A DNA stretch of 64,000 bases from Geoglobus ahangari (lineage in GTDB: Archaea > Halobacteriota > Archaeoglobi > Archaeoglobales > Archaeoglobaceae), in NCBI RefSeq assembly GCF_001006045.1, contig NZ_CP011267.1, forward strand, positions 1,550,001-1,614,000, written 5' to 3'. Positions 1 through 9,494 of the stretch are shown here, piece after piece. Within the stretch, counting starts at the first letter, position 1, and every line of letters begins with the position of its first letter. A program made the position numbers and the translations under genes. The notes under the pieces were generated by a model. The model was not told the origin of the DNA and did not search any database. It worked only from the letters and a program-made list of their open reading frames with translations.

Positions 1-1101
1 TACAGGGAGGTTGCGACGCCGACATTCGAGCACCTCGAGCTCTTCACGCTCAAGTCCGGAGAGGGGATAGTGGAGGAGATCTACGCCTTCAAGGACAAGT
101 CCGGCAGAGATCTGGCGCTGAGGCCTGAACTCACGGCTCCCGTAATGAGGATGTTCGTGAACGAGTGCTCGGTCATGCCGAGGCCCCTGAGGTTTTACTA
201 CTTCGCCAACTGCTTCAGGTATGAAAGGCCTCAGAAGGGGAGGTACAGGGAGTTCTGGCAGTTTGGTGTGGAGCTAATAGGAAGCGACAGGCCTGAGAGT
301 GACGCGGAGGTCATCTACCTGGCTTACAAGATTCTGAAGGCTCTCAGAGTCAGGTTCACCCTTCACGTCGGGCATGTTGGACTGCTGAGGAGCGTTCTGA
401 GGGATGTTGGGGAGAGGGACAGGGCGATGAGGCTCATAGACAAGAAGGACTGGAAGGGGCTCGAGGAGCTTTTGAGGGCTGAGGGGAGGAAACACCTCCT
501 CGATGTCGTTCTGCAGCTGTCTGAGGCTGAGAGTGTCGAGGAGGCGAGGGAGATCTACCCGGACTTTGACTACAGCCACGTTGAGAGGGTTGCAGAAATC
601 CTTGAATCCCTCGGCGTGGATTTCAGGCTGGACTTCGGGATAGCAAGGGGGCTGGACTACTACACGGGCGTGGTTTTCGAGATGTATGCTGAGGGTCTGG
701 GGGCTCAGAAGCAGGTGTGCGGTGGTGGCAGCTACAGGCTCGCAAAGCTATTCGGCGGGGAGGACGTGCCGTCAACAGGGTTCGCGATTGGGTTTGACAG
801 AGTCGCGGAGGTCTGCGAGGTTGAGGTTGAGAGGCCGAAGGTCGCGATTGTGGTTGGCTTTGGCGACCACAAGAAGGCGATGAAGGTCGCAGAGATTATC
901 AGGGAAGCTGGGGTTGCTGCGGTTGTTGATGTGATGGGCAGGAACGTGAAGAAGCAGCTGAGCTTCGCCAACTCGATCAATGCAGACTATGCCGTCTTCG
1001 CTGGCGAGGAGTTTGACAGAGGGGTTGTGACGGTCAAGGATCTGAGGAGCGGTGAGCAGAGAGAGGTGAAGGTGCAGGAGCTGAATGAGCTGTTCGGATA
1101 A
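1..1101 (+). CDS. hisS: Histidyl-tRNA synthetase (5' partial)
   Basis: Class II aminoacyl-tRNA synthetase that charges tRNA-His in the cytoplasm. The frame is open from base 1, so the N-terminus and motif 1 lie outside the window; 366 residues are visible. Class II motif 2 is seen as FRYERPQKGRYREFWQFGVE, the histidine-specific signature as GLDYYTG, and motif 3 as GFAIGFDR. The last ~85 residues form the alpha/beta anticodon-binding domain. A GTG at 70 is an internal valine, not a start, because conserved catalytic-domain sequence continues upstream of it. A run of seven T follows shortly after the stop. Confidence 0.97.
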   Translation, partial: YREVATPTFEHLELFTLKSGEGIVEEIYAFKDKSGRDLALRPELTAPVMRMFVNECSVMPRPLRFYYFANCFRYERPQKGRYREFWQFGVELIGSDRPESDAEVIYLAYKILKALRVRFTLHVGHVGLLRSVLRDVGERDRAMRLIDKKDWKGLEELLRAEGRKHLLDVVLQLSEAESVEEAREIYPDFDYSHVERVAEILESLGVDFRLDFGIARGLDYYTGVVFEMYAEGLGAQKQVCGGGSYRLAKLFGGEDVPSTGFAIGFDRVAEVCEVEVERPKVAIVVGFGDHKKAMKVAEIIREAGVAAVVDVMGRNVKKQLSFANSINADYAVFAGEEFDRGVVTVKDLRSGEQREVKVQELNELFG

Positions 1102-1121
1102 CCTCTGGCTTTCACCTTGAC

Positions 1122-1128
1122 TTTTTTT
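1122..1128 (+). terminator. Poly-T terminator after hisS
   Basis: Seven consecutive T on the + strand about 20 nt after the hisS stop, in an 88-nt gap. Intrinsic archaeal termination commonly uses such U-runs without a hairpin. No other structure is evident here. Confidence 0.45.
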
Positions 1129-1189
1129 CCGGTCAATTTGAGGGGCTGGAGTAAAAATTGTTATAAATTTTAATGACAAATCTTGCTCC

Positions 1190-2491
1190 ATGAAGTTTCT
1201 CGACCTCGACGAGCTGAGCGATGAGGACAAGCTTCTGAAGGAGGAGGTGCACCGCTTTGCTGTGGAAGTTATGAGGCCCGCATCCATAGAGCTGGACAGA
1301 ATGGAGCCTGAGGAGAGAGTCAAGCCGAATTCTCCGTACTTCAGGGTCTTCCGGGAGATGAAGAAGCTCGGATACCACAAGATAACAATTCCGGCGGAGA
1401 TGGGTGGTGTTGACCTGACCCCCCTGCAGAGGTACATGATAATGGAGGAGCTCGGATGGGGGAGCCTGGGGCTTGCCACAGCAATAGGCGTTGACCAGAT
1501 TCCGTTTGCGTGCGCAGCACTATTCGGCCCTCCTGAGCTTTACGAAGAACTCGTCGTTCCATGGCTTGAGGACGACAAGGGGAAGTATCACGGGTGCTGG
1601 GGAGTTACCGAGCCCGAGCACGGCAGCGACTACCTGATCGCCCTCAGGGAGGATGAGGAGCTTGTGAGGAAGTTTGGAAAGGGAAACGTTGTTGCCGAAA
1701 AGGACGGAGACGAGTGGATAATCTCGGGCCAGAAGTCCGCATGGGTCTCTTCAGCTCCAGTGGCAACCCACTGCGGGTTGCATGCCCAGCTCAAGGACGG
1801 AAAAACCCTGCTCGATGGACTGTTCTGCATCGTGCCCCTTGATGCAGATGGAGTGAGAAAGGGCAGGCCTGCGGACATGCTCGGGATGAGGGACGACCCG
1901 CAGGGAGAGCTTTTCTTCGACGGGGTCAGAATTCCGGAGAGCCACGTTGTTGTCGCTCCCGGGTTCTTTTACGGGGTGTTTCTCGACCAGCTCCTCTGCC
2001 TGACGAGCTGCGGGATGGGTGCGTTTGCCGTTGGACTTGCGAGGGCCGCGTTTGAGGAGGCTTTGAGCTACGCGAGGGAGAGGGTGCAGGGAGGCGTGCC
2101 GCTTGTCAGGCACAAGAACATCAAGCTGAAGCTCTACGAGATGTTCGAGAAGATAGAGACTGCAAGATACTACGTTCGAAAGGTGACGGAGTACACCCAC
2201 CGCAGGATAATAGACGAGAGGACTGCTGACGCTTCACCAAGACACGCGAGGGCGGCGCAGATATACGCCAAGAGGATCGCATTTGAGGTGGCCAATGACG
2301 CGCTTCAGATTTTTGGTGCCTCTGGGCTCAGCAGGGAGTTTATAATTGAAAAGCTTTTCAGAGATGCGAGAGCTCTGCAGATCGAGGACGGGACTGTGGA
2401 GGTTCTGAGCCTCGAGGCAGGAGAGGACGTTGTTGAGAACTACGAGAAGGACTACTACGATGTTGAGAAAATTTCGAAGTGGTATGATTAG
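1190..2491 (+). CDS. Acyl-CoA dehydrogenase family protein
   Basis: Flavoprotein of 433 residues predicted to alpha,beta-dehydrogenate an acyl-CoA. The FAD/substrate-binding motif is WGVTEPEHGSD (around residues 135-145) and the C-terminal helical domain is complete. In the usual ...EGT motif that carries the catalytic Glu of medium- and short-chain enzymes, this protein reads IEDGT, so the aligned residue (about 400) is Asp. Asp as base occurs in some alicyclic and aromatic acyl-CoA dehydrogenases, so the substrate may not be a simple fatty acyl-CoA (inference). ATG at 1190 has no Shine-Dalgarno and looks leaderless. It is followed after 13 nt by an acetoacetate decarboxylase-family gene, probably one operon. 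Confidence 0.9.
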   Translation: MKFLDLDELSDEDKLLKEEVHRFAVEVMRPASIELDRMEPEERVKPNSPYFRVFREMKKLGYHKITIPAEMGGVDLTPLQRYMIMEELGWGSLGLATAIGVDQIPFACAALFGPPELYEELVVPWLEDDKGKYHGCWGVTEPEHGSDYLIALREDEELVRKFGKGNVVAEKDGDEWIISGQKSAWVSSAPVATHCGLHAQLKDGKTLLDGLFCIVPLDADGVRKGRPADMLGMRDDPQGELFFDGVRIPESHVVVAPGFFYGVFLDQLLCLTSCGMGAFAVGLARAAFEEALSYARERVQGGVPLVRHKNIKLKLYEMFEKIETARYYVRKVTEYTHRRIIDERTADASPRHARAAQIYAKRIAFEVANDALQIFGASGLSREFIIEKLFRDARALQIEDGTVEVLSLEAGEDVVENYEKDYYDVEKISKWYD

Positions 2492-2504
2492 GAGGTGGTG
2501 AAGC

Positions 2505-3251
2505 ATGCTGAAGGGAATTCCCTTTGATTCCCCGCTTTATGAGGTGGACGAGGAGAGGGGAATAGAGTACAGGAACTGTGAGGCGATAACCGCCTTTTTC
2601 ACCATAAGAGGTGACGTGAGCGAGATCCTGCCTGAAGGTCTGAAGCCCTACAGCGACCCTCCGCAGGGAGGGATATGGATCTCCCACTACTCCTTCAGCA
2701 CCCTCGGAGAGTACTGGGAGTTCATAAGCACGATTCAGGTTGAAGACGAGAATGGAGACATGGGCTACTACATCCCATACATTTACGTCACCAACGACGC
2801 TGCAATGGCTGCTGGCAGAGAAATAGCCGGAGCGCCGAAGAAACTGGCGAAGATAGAGCTGAGGAAGAGCTACGATGTCGTTCAGGGCATTCTCGAGAGG
2901 CCTGAGGGAACGAGACTCGTCACGTTCACGATGAGGCCATCTGCAAGGGCAACGGGAGGGCTGATAGACATGGTTCTGCCCAAGCCCACGTACCTCTACT
3001 CCGTCAGGCACTTCCCGCCGATAAACGGGAAGGGTGGGGTGACCCAGCTTGTCAAGTGGTACGCGGACATAGACTTCCACGTCGATCCAAATGGGGAGAA
3101 GGTAATCTTCGCCGGAACCGCGAGCGTGAGCTACGACATGCCCTCGGCAATAGATCCTGTGCACAGAATTGAGCTAGACGAGGTGCTGCTCGCCATATAC
3201 TTCCAGTTCGACATGAAGCTGGGGTTTGTGGACATACTTAGAGAATACTGA
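2505..3251 (+). CDS. Acetoacetate decarboxylase family protein
   Basis: 248 residues, the usual length of the ADC family. The segment GAPKKLAK carries Lys112-Lys113, matching the Schiff-base/perturbing lysine pair of clostridial acetoacetate decarboxylase, so amine catalysis is plausible. The family also includes enzymes acting on other beta-keto or enol acids, so the substrate is open. The start is fixed by GGAGGTG 8 nt upstream of ATG 2505. The 13-nt gap to the preceding acyl-CoA dehydrogenase suggests a two-gene operon acting on one substrate. Convergent with the downstream tRNA-Thr. Confidence 0.85.
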   Translation: MLKGIPFDSPLYEVDEERGIEYRNCEAITAFFTIRGDVSEILPEGLKPYSDPPQGGIWISHYSFSTLGEYWEFISTIQVEDENGDMGYYIPYIYVTNDAAMAAGREIAGAPKKLAKIELRKSYDVVQGILERPEGTRLVTFTMRPSARATGGLIDMVLPKPTYLYSVRHFPPINGKGGVTQLVKWYADIDFHVDPNGEKVIFAGTASVSYDMPSAIDPVHRIELDEVLLAIYFQFDMKLGFVDILREY

Positions 3252-3267
3252 GCACGCAGAAAATGGC

Positions 3268-3280
3268 AAAAAACCGAAAA
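3268..3280 (-). terminator. T-rich terminator of tRNA-Thr
   Basis: Read on the minus strand, the base after the tRNA 3' end begins TTTTCGGTTTTTT, two T-runs of four and six, a typical archaeal U-rich termination site. Confidence 0.5.
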
Positions 3281-3353
3281 GCCGCCGGCGGGATTCGAAC
3301 CCGCGGCCTGGTGATTACGAGTCACCCGCTCTGACCAGCTGAGCTACGGCGGC
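3281..3353 (-). tRNA. tRNA-Thr (anticodon CGT)
   Basis: On the minus strand a 73-nt cloverleaf can be folded: acceptor GCCGCCG/CGGCGGC, D-stem GCUC/GAGC, anticodon stem GGUGA/UCACC with loop CUCGUAA, and T-arm GCGGG-UUCGAAU-CCCGC. The anticodon CGU reads ACG (threonine). No intron and no encoded CCA. Confidence 0.95.
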
Positions 3354-3467
3354 TCAGTAGCTCGAACTCACCCTCGTGTTGCAGATACCGCACACGAGGC
3401 CGTTCGAGGTCGGAAGGAAGTAAACCTCATTACCGCACACGGGGCACTTTTTACGGGGTGGTATCAT
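3354..3467 (-). CDS. 37-residue zinc-ribbon protein
   Basis: A very short gene whose ATG overlaps the leuD stop in an ATGA junction, so it is probably translated from the leuD mRNA. The 37-residue product has two CxxC knuckles (KCPVCGNE and CGICNTR) 18 residues apart, the spacing of a rubredoxin-like or zinc-ribbon fold, with little else. No membrane segment. Metal binding is inferred from the cysteines; I do not recognise a named family. It ends one base from the tRNA-Thr gene. Confidence 0.65.
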   Translation of the reverse strand: MIPPRKKCPVCGNEVYFLPTSNGLVCGICNTRVSSSY

Positions 3468-3961
3468 ACCACGAGGTCACCCTTTTTCTTCACGTACTCC
3501 ACGAGCCCCCCTTCGTTCAGGATGTTTATCATTATTTCGGGGAGGGGCTTAGCCTCTATTTCTTCACTCTTGGTAAGGTTTTTTATTTTTCCGGTTGAGA
3601 GGTCAACCTCGAGCTCATCGCCGGAGTCTATCCTGTCCGTGTCGGCTATGAGCACGGGGAGTCCAACGTTTATGGCGTTCCTGTAGAAGATTCTGGCGAA
3701 CGACTTGGCTATGACCGCTGAAACACCTGCAATCTTTATTGCGAGCGGCGCGTGCTCCCTGCTGCTCCCCATGCCGAAGTTCTTGCCTGCGACGATGAAG
3801 TCTCCGGGCTTCATCTTCTTCGGGAACTCCGGATCCGCATCTTCCATGACGTGCTTTGCGAGCTCTGGCATGTTGCTTCTCAGGTGGTAGTACCTGCCGG
3901 GAGTTATGTGGTCGGTCGAGATGTCGTCGCCAAATTTCCACGCTTTGCCTCTGAGGATCAT
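3464..3961 (-). CDS. leuD: 3-isopropylmalate/homoaconitate dehydratase small subunit
   Basis: Swivel-domain (small) subunit of an aconitase-family hydro-lyase, 165 residues, the normal length of the archaeal LeuD/HacB type. Conserved segments are [13 protein letters not shown] at the N-terminus, GSSREHAP (substrate-binding loop) and [10 protein letters not shown]. It works with a separate [4Fe-4S] large subunit, which is not in this window. The sequence alone does not decide between isopropylmalate (leucine) and a homologous substrate. GGTGGTGA lies just before ATG 3961. Divergent from purA; a tiny zinc-ribbon gene follows with an ATGA overlap. Confidence 0.88.
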   Translation of the reverse strand: MILRGKAWKFGDDISTDHITPGRYYHLRSNMPELAKHVMEDADPEFPKKMKPGDFIVAGKNFGMGSSREHAPLAIKIAGVSAVIAKSFARIFYRNAINVGLPVLIADTDRIDSGDELEVDLSTGKIKNLTKSEEIEAKPLPEIMINILNEGGLVEYVKKKGDLVV

Positions 3962-4021
3962 CTTTCACCACCTGCTCCTCTCTGTTTTTAACGTTTGTTG
4001 TGCTCTGCATGAGAAGATGAA

Positions 4022-4031
4022 GATTTAAATA
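4022..4031 (+). promoter_or_regulatory. TATA box for purA
   Basis: GATTTAAATA about 35-44 nt before the purA ATG, in the 104-nt divergent gap with leuD. On the other strand a GTTAAAAAC element could serve leuD. Confidence 0.5.
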
Positions 4032-4065
4032 ATAGCTCGCACACCTTACCTCGGGTGTAATCAGG

Positions 4066-5079
4066 ATGACAGCGACGATTGTTGTGGGTGGATTCTGGGG
4101 CGATGAGGGTAAGGGGAAGATAATTGCCCACATAGCTCACTCCGACAGGCCAAAAATAATAGCGAGAGGCGGAGTTGGGCCGAATGCGGGACACACGGTT
4201 GAGTTCAATGGGAAGAAGTACGGGGTAAGGATGCTGCCATCCGGCTTTGTGTACAGGGACGCGAAGCTTCTGGTGGGTGCCGGAGTCCTCGTGAACCCAC
4301 AGGTGTTTCTCGATGAGGTCAAAACGCTCGGGGTAGAGGACAGGGCGAGGGTTGACTTCAGGTGTGCGATAATAGAGCAGAGGCACATAGAGGCTGACAG
4401 AAGCTCTGAGCACCTCTCCGGGAAGATTGGCTCTACAGGCAGTGGCTGCGGGCCAGCGAATGCTGACAGGGTGATGAGGGTGGCGAAGCTGGCGAAGGAG
4501 GTTCCGGAGCTGCAGCCGTTTCTGACAGATGTTCCGCTTGAGGTGAACGAGGCCATAGACAGCGGGGAGTTCGTGCTCATTGAGGGTACTCAGGGGTTCG
4601 CGCTCAGCCTGTACTACGGCACCTACCCGTACGTGACGTCCAAGGACACCTCCGCATCTCAGATGGCCGCTGATGTTGGGGTTGGCCCCACCAAGATAGA
4701 GGATGTGGTCGTTGTGTTCAAGACCTTCCCCACGAGGGTTGGCGCCGGGCCATTTCCAACGGAGATGAGTCAGGAGGAGGCGGAGAAGCTCGGCATTGTG
4801 GAGTACGGGACTGTGACCGGAAGGAGGAGGAGAGTTGGCTGGTGGGACGGCGAACTCGCGAGGTACTCTGCGATGGTGAACGGGGCGACGCAGATAGCCA
4901 TAACCGGAATAGACAGGCTCGACAAGGAGTGCTTTGGTGTGAGGGAGTGGGAGAAGCTGACACCCAAGGCCAAGGAGTTCGTGGAGAGAGTTGAGGATGA
5001 CACTGGCGTACCAGTTACGCTCATCTCAACCGGCCCTTCCTTAGAGCAGATAATCGACCTGAGGAGCGAGAAGCTGTAA
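4066..5079 (+). CDS. purA: Adenylosuccinate synthetase
   Basis: Joins IMP and aspartate using GTP, the first committed step to AMP. The N-terminal GTP-binding motif is [12 protein letters not shown] (residues 7-18). At 337 residues it is the short archaeal form, about 90 residues shorter than bacterial PurA. Other conserved stretches are [10 protein letters not shown] and STGSGCGPA. It is a single gene with its own TATA box; the ATG at 4066 follows a GGTG-containing leader. Confidence 0.95.
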   Translation: MTATIVVGGFWGDEGKGKIIAHIAHSDRPKIIARGGVGPNAGHTVEFNGKKYGVRMLPSGFVYRDAKLLVGAGVLVNPQVFLDEVKTLGVEDRARVDFRCAIIEQRHIEADRSSEHLSGKIGSTGSGCGPANADRVMRVAKLAKEVPELQPFLTDVPLEVNEAIDSGEFVLIEGTQGFALSLYYGTYPYVTSKDTSASQMAADVGVGPTKIEDVVVVFKTFPTRVGAGPFPTEMSQEEAEKLGIVEYGTVTGRRRRVGWWDGELARYSAMVNGATQIAITGIDRLDKECFGVREWEKLTPKAKEFVERVEDDTGVPVTLISTGPSLEQIIDLRSEKL

Positions 5080-5104
5080 AAATGTGGGTTGAATTATTCT
5101 CCTT

Positions 5105-5521
5105 TTATTCCCCGAGGATTGACGAGAAGTAGTCGTGGTGCGCCTCCTCCTCTTCGAGGATCTGCTCGAAGAGCTTTGCTGTTGTGTAGTCTTCTTCTTC
5201 CATGGCCTTCTTTATGATCTTCCTGTAGAGCTCTATAGCCTCCTCCTCAGCCTTCTTGTCGAGCTCGATCATCTCCCTCACGGTTTTCCCGATCGTTATC
5301 TGGTCTGGAGTGGTTGTTGGCTCTCCTCCGAGGTAGCTAAGCCTCTCGGCGATGAGCTCCGCGTGTCTCATCTCCACGAGCGCTATTGCCCTGAGCTGGG
5401 CCTTCACCACCTCTCCCTCAAAGCCCTTCGCGAGGACATGCTGCCACATGTACTGGATGGACACCTGCATCTCCCTGGCGATCGCCCTGTTGAGCAACTC
5501 CCTAAGCTCGTCGCTAACCAT
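5105..5521 (-). CDS. Ferritin-like diiron protein (bacterioferritin/Dps type)
   Basis: A 138-residue four-helix-bundle protein of the ferritin-like superfamily. Ligand-type residues recur in helices: a Glu in AREMQVSIQYMWQH, ExxH in EMRHAELIAERL, and EEEEAHHDYF near the C-terminus. It probably stores iron or detoxifies peroxide. I choose the ATG at 5521 (MVSDEL) because GGTG lies about 6 nt upstream; a start 15 nt earlier would add MWVLL. A TATA box (CTTTAAATAG on the minus strand) lies just upstream. Convergent with purA. Confidence 0.85.
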   Translation of the reverse strand: MVSDELRELLNRAIAREMQVSIQYMWQHVLAKGFEGEVVKAQLRAIALVEMRHAELIAERLSYLGGEPTTTPDQITIGKTVREMIELDKKAEEEAIELYRKIIKKAMEEEDYTTAKLFEQILEEEEAHHDYFSSILGE

Positions 5522-5553
5522 AAGCAACACCCACATGAAGTTTGGTTCAGGAA

Positions 5554-5563
5554 CTATTTAAAG
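5554..5563 (-). promoter_or_regulatory. TATA box for ferritin-like gene
   Basis: CTTTAAATAG on the minus strand, about 33-42 nt upstream of the ferritin-like ATG. Confidence 0.5.
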
Positions 5564-5577
5564 CCTTGCCCGCTCTC

Positions 5578-5628
5578 CTGCTGGCAATGCCTTGGATCTC
5601 ACACCAGCTGTCCGAATCTGCTGGCAAT
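5578..5628. repeat. Direct repeat CTGCTGGCAAT x2
   Basis: CTGCTGGCAAT occurs at 5578-5588 and again at 5618-5628, 40 bp apart, within the divergent gap between the ferritin-like gene and the Trm112-like gene. The second copy ends just before the TATA box (5633-5642) of the rightward operon. It may be an operator, but that is inference. Confidence 0.4.
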
Positions 5629-5632
5629 CAAA

Positions 5633-5642
5633 AACTTTAATA
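5633..5642 (+). promoter_or_regulatory. TATA box for the pyrG operon
   Basis: AACTTTAATA at 26-35 nt before the ATG at 5668, the right distance for a leaderless transcript. Confidence 0.5.
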
Positions 5643-5667
5643 GTTGCGGAAAGAGTGGTTGTGCGTT

Positions 5668-5856
5668 ATGAGGAGGAGCCTTCTTGACATTCTCGCATGC
5701 CCTACCTGCAAGGGCGAGCTGAGGCTTGAGGTTCACGAGGAAAATGAGGAAGAGGTGCTTTTCGGCAGGCTGATATGCGACAGCTGTGGTGTAGACTACC
5801 CGATTGAGAACGGGATACCGAACCTTCTTCCGGTGGAGCTGAGGGAGAAGCTATGA
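5668..5856 (+). CDS. Trm112-like zinc-binding protein
   Basis: 62-residue protein of the Trm112p-like family. It has ILACPTCKG near the N-terminus and [20 protein letters not shown] toward the C-terminus, the family's CPxC/CxxC zinc site and the YPI.NGIP.LL signature. Members activate SAM-dependent methyltransferases acting on tRNA, rRNA or release factors; the partner is not in this window. I choose ATG 5668 (MRRSLLDIL) over an in-frame upstream ATG because the family begins near the LLDIL helix and the TATA spacing fits. It overlaps pyrG by ATGA. Confidence 0.8.
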   Translation: MRRSLLDILACPTCKGELRLEVHEENEEEVLFGRLICDSCGVDYPIENGIPNLLPVELREKL

Positions 5857-7448
5857 AGTTCATCGTGGTTACCGGAGGAGTGATGAGCGGTCTCGGAAAG
5901 GGGATCACAGCCGCGAGCATAGGCAGAATCCTCGTTGACATGGGCTACAGGGTGATCCCCATCAAAATAGACCCCTACATCAACATCGACGCCGGAACCA
6001 TGAACCCGTTCCAGCACGGAGAGGTCTACGTGCTGAAAGATGGAACAGAGGTCGACCTCGACCTCGGCCACTACGAGAGGTTCATCGGCATAGAGCTCAC
6101 CGGAGACCACAACATCACGACCGGCAAGATATACAGGAACGTCATCGAGAAGGAGAGGAAGGGGGAGTACTTGGGCCAGACTGTTCAGATAATCCCCCAC
6201 GTAACTGATGAGATCAAGAGGTGGATCAGGGACGTGGCGAGGAGGAATGATGCCGACATATGCCTTGTGGAGGTTGGAGGTACTGTTGGAGACATAGAGA
6301 GCATGCCTTTCCTCGAGGCGATAAGGCAGATGCACAACGAGGAGAGGGAGGAGGACTTTCTGCTCGTTCATGTGACTCTAATTCCACTGGACAGCGGTGG
6401 GGAGCAGAAGACCAAGCCCACCCAGCACAGCGTGAAGGAGCTGAGGAGCCTCGGTCTCCATCCAGACGTGATAGTCGGGAGGTGCAAGGAGGAGCTCCTC
6501 GAATCAACGAAGAGGAAGATCTCGCTCTTCTGCGATGTGCCTGTTGAGGCTGTCATAAGCGCGAAGGATGCAGACGACATATACGAGGTTCCGCTCCTCT
6601 TCAAGAAAGAGAGGCTTGACAGATACATCGCGGAGAAACTCAGGCTGGAGAAGAGGGAGAGCTCTCAGGAGTGGGAGAAGTTCGTGGAGAAGATGTGGAA
6701 CGCGAGAGAGGAGGTCAGCATAGCAATAGTCGGCAAGTACATGGACGTGAGGGATGCCTATATCAGCATCAGGGAGGCTCTGAAGATAGCGGGGATATAC
6801 CACGGAGCGGTAGTGAAACCCATCTGGGTTGACAGCGAGGAGCTCGAGGACTTCGAGGAGATTGAGATTGATGCCGATGGAATCCTCGTTCCCGGCGGCT
6901 TCGGGCAGAGGGGGGTGGAAGGCAAGATAAGGGCGATACAGTACGCGAGGGAGAACGACATACCTTTCCTTGGGATCTGCCTCGGGTTCCAGCTCTCGGT
7001 AATAGAGTATGCAAGAAACGTTCTTGGATACGAGGATGCGAACAGCACAGAATTTGGAGATACGGAGCATCCGGTCATAGACCTCCTCCCCGAGCAGAGG
7101 GAGATTGACAAGCTCGGAGGGACTATGAGGCTCGGAGACATAGAGATCACGGTGAAGAGGGGAACGATAGCCTACTCCCTCTACAACTCTGAGAGGATAT
7201 ACGAGAGGCACAGGCACAGGTATGAGGTTAACCCGGACTACATACCGGAGTTCGAGAAAAGCGGTCTGGTTTTCTCCGGATATTCTGACAATGGGCGGAG
7301 AATGGAGATTCTCGAGCTGCCAGACAGGAGGTTCTTCTTCGCCACCCAGTTCCATCCCGAGTTCAAGGCGAAACCCTTCTCACCCTCACCACCGTTCATG
7401 GGGCTGGTGGGGGCGGCTCTTGAGTACAGGAGGGAGACAAATGGTTAA
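5853..7448 (+). CDS. pyrG: CTP synthase
   Basis: Converts UTP, ATP and glutamine to CTP. The 531-residue protein has the N-terminal synthetase domain with the P-loop-like [12 protein letters not shown], and a C-terminal class I glutamine amidotransferase domain with the nucleophile motif GICLGFQ (around residue 375) and HPEF of the catalytic His/Glu. Length is normal. It starts inside the stop of the Trm112-like gene and its end overlaps the guaA-B start by 8 nt, so four genes (5668-9493) are likely one transcript. Confidence 0.97.
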   Translation: MKFIVVTGGVMSGLGKGITAASIGRILVDMGYRVIPIKIDPYINIDAGTMNPFQHGEVYVLKDGTEVDLDLGHYERFIGIELTGDHNITTGKIYRNVIEKERKGEYLGQTVQIIPHVTDEIKRWIRDVARRNDADICLVEVGGTVGDIESMPFLEAIRQMHNEEREEDFLLVHVTLIPLDSGGEQKTKPTQHSVKELRSLGLHPDVIVGRCKEELLESTKRKISLFCDVPVEAVISAKDADDIYEVPLLFKKERLDRYIAEKLRLEKRESSQEWEKFVEKMWNAREEVSIAIVGKYMDVRDAYISIREALKIAGIYHGAVVKPIWVDSEELEDFEEIEIDADGILVPGGFGQRGVEGKIRAIQYARENDIPFLGICLGFQLSVIEYARNVLGYEDANSTEFGDTEHPVIDLLPEQREIDKLGGTMRLGDIEITVKRGTIAYSLYNSERIYERHRHRYEVNPDYIPEFEKSGLVFSGYSDNGRRMEILELPDRRFFFATQFHPEFKAKPFSPSPPFMGLVGAALEYRRETNG

Positions 7449-8355
7449 TGTGGAGAAATTTGTCGAGAAGGCCATTCAGGAGATTAAGGATCAGGTTGGA
7501 GACGGAAAGGCGATAATCGCTCTCTCAGGTGGTGTTGACAGCTCAGTGTGCACCGTGCTTGCCCACAGGGCGATAGGTGACAGGCTGATTCCGGTTTTCG
7601 TTGACACTGGCCTGATGAGGGCGGGAGAGCCCGAAAGGGTGAGGGAGATATTCGGGAACATGAACCTCAGGTTCATAGATGCAAGAGATGAGTTCTTTGA
7701 GGCGCTGAAGGGAGTTACTGACCCGGAGGAGAAGAGGAAGGTGATCGGAGAGCTGTTCGTGAGGGTCTTCGAGAGGGTTGCGGAGGAGGTCAAGGCAGAC
7801 TACCTGATTCAGGGCACGATCTACCCGGACATAATCGAGAGTCAGGGTGGAATAAAGAGTCACCACAACGTTGGGGGATTTCCGACTCACTACAGGTTCA
7901 AGGGGGTCATAGAGCCGCTCAGGGAGCTTTACAAGGACGAGGTCAGGGAGGTGGCGAGGTACCTCGGCCTTCCGGAGGAGATATCCGAGAGGATGCCATT
8001 CCCCGGGCCGGGGCTTGCCGTCAGGGTCGTCGGAGAGGTTACGCCTGAGAAGGTCGAGGTCGTGAGGAAGGCGACGCAGATAGTCGAGGAGGAGCTCAGA
8101 GACACGCCGAAGTGGCAGGCATTCGCCGCTCTCATAGGCAAGGCGACGGGAGTCAAGGGGGACATCAGGGTTTATGGCTATGTCATCTCCGTCAGGGCAG
8201 TTGAGAGCAGGGACGGGATGACGGCCGATCCGCTGAACCTCGACTACGAGAAGCTCAGGAGGATAGCGCTCAGGATCACGGGAGAAATTCCTGAGGTTGT
8301 CAGAGTGGTTTACGACATAACTCCAAAACCACCTGCAACGATCGAGTATGAGTGA
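7441..8355 (+). CDS. guaAB: GMP synthase subunit B (ATP pyrophosphatase)
   Basis: Adenylates XMP and aminates it to GMP with ammonia from a separate glutaminase subunit, the split arrangement usual in archaea. The PP-loop is [16 protein letters not shown] (residues 23-38) and the C-terminal dimerisation segment contains [11 protein letters not shown]. The 304-residue product starts at ATG 7441; the open frame extends upstream of it, but only antisense-like low-complexity sequence is found there. The glutaminase subunit (GuaA-A) is not in the window. Overlaps the aminotransferase gene downstream by 8 nt. Confidence 0.95.
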   Translation: MVNVEKFVEKAIQEIKDQVGDGKAIIALSGGVDSSVCTVLAHRAIGDRLIPVFVDTGLMRAGEPERVREIFGNMNLRFIDARDEFFEALKGVTDPEEKRKVIGELFVRVFERVAEEVKADYLIQGTIYPDIIESQGGIKSHHNVGGFPTHYRFKGVIEPLRELYKDEVREVARYLGLPEEISERMPFPGPGLAVRVVGEVTPEKVEVVRKATQIVEEELRDTPKWQAFAALIGKATGVKGDIRVYGYVISVRAVESRDGMTADPLNLDYEKLRRIALRITGEIPEVVRVVYDITPKPPATIEYE

Positions 8356-9493
8356 GTGGATCGAGAGGGAAGGAAAGGTCTTCATGCAGTTTTTCAACCG
8401 CTACTCGATTGTCGTGGAGAGGGGAGAGGGCTGCTGGCTCTACGACGAGGATGGCAAGAAATACCTCGATCTGATAGCTGGGATAGCCTGCGTTTCGGTT
8501 GGACATGGAAACGAGTTCGTTGCGAGCAGAATTGCCGAGCAGGCAAGAAAGCTGATGCACGTCTCCAATCTTTTCTACACCAAGCCACAGGTGGAGCTCG
8601 CTGAGAAGCTTAAGGAGATCACCTCCCTCGACAGGTTCTTCTTCACGAACTCTGGCACGGAGAGCGTTGAGGCTGCGCTGAAAATCGCGAGAAGGGCGAC
8701 GGGGAGGAAGAAGTTCGTCGCATTCACGAACGGCTTTCACGGCAGAACGATGGGTGCCCTTTCCGTTACTTGGAAGGAGAAGTTCAGAAAGCCGTTCGAG
8801 CCGCTTGTCGGGCCGGTGAGCTTTGCCGACTTCAACTCGATCGAGAGCCTTGAGAGAGCCGCTGACAGGGACACTGCGGCAGTGATACTCGAGCCCGTGC
8901 AGGGCGAGGCGGGGGTGTTTCCCGCAGATAGGGATTTCGTCAGGAGGATCTTCGAGCTCAGGGACGAGCTCGGATTCCTCGTGATATTCGACGAGGTGCA
9001 GACGGGCTTTGGCAGAACCGGGGAGTGGTTCGCGAAGGACATCTACAATGCAACGCCCGACATCATGACGATGGCCAAGGCAATGGGCAACGGATTCCCC
9101 GTGGGGGCTGTTGCCGTAAGCGAGGACGTGCACACGAAGATTGAGAAGGGAGACCACGGCTCAACATTCGGCGGAAATCCGCTTGCGTGTGAGGCTGCAT
9201 TGGCCACAATAGAGTACATCGAGCAGAACAACCTTCTGGAAAATGCAAGGAGGATGGGTGAGCTGTTCATGAACGGTCTTAAGGGTCTCGACTTCGTTGA
9301 GGACGTCAGGGGCTTCGGGCTGATGATCGGGGTTAGCGTTGGTGACGCCAAGGGCCTCAGCCAGCACCTCATGAGCAGGAGTGTGCTCGTCAACGCGACC
9401 TCGGAGAGAGATGTGAGAATCATCCCGCCGCTGACTATTAGAGAGGAAGAGGTCAGCTTTGCCCTTTCAGCGTTCAGGGAGTACGGAGTATAG
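8348..9493 (+). CDS. argD: Acetylornithine aminotransferase-like class III aminotransferase
   Basis: PLP-dependent class III (subgroup II) aminotransferase of 381 residues. Visible are [12 protein letters not shown] (phosphate cup), [10 protein letters not shown], the PLP-ring aspartate in [14 protein letters not shown], and the Schiff-base lysine in [16 protein letters not shown]. Length and motifs best fit N-acetylornithine (arginine pathway) or LysW-linked lysine enzymes; 4-aminobutyrate transaminases are usually longer. No other arg or lys biosynthetic genes are adjacent, so the exact substrate is not fixed. Last gene of the pyrG run. Confidence 0.82.
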   Translation: MSEWIEREGKVFMQFFNRYSIVVERGEGCWLYDEDGKKYLDLIAGIACVSVGHGNEFVASRIAEQARKLMHVSNLFYTKPQVELAEKLKEITSLDRFFFTNSGTESVEAALKIARRATGRKKFVAFTNGFHGRTMGALSVTWKEKFRKPFEPLVGPVSFADFNSIESLERAADRDTAAVILEPVQGEAGVFPADRDFVRRIFELRDELGFLVIFDEVQTGFGRTGEWFAKDIYNATPDIMTMAKAMGNGFPVGAVAVSEDVHTKIEKGDHGSTFGGNPLACEAALATIEYIEQNNLLENARRMGELFMNGLKGLDFVEDVRGFGLMIGVSVGDAKGLSQHLMSRSVLVNATSERDVRIIPPLTIREEEVSFALSAFREYGV

Positions 9494-9494
9494 C

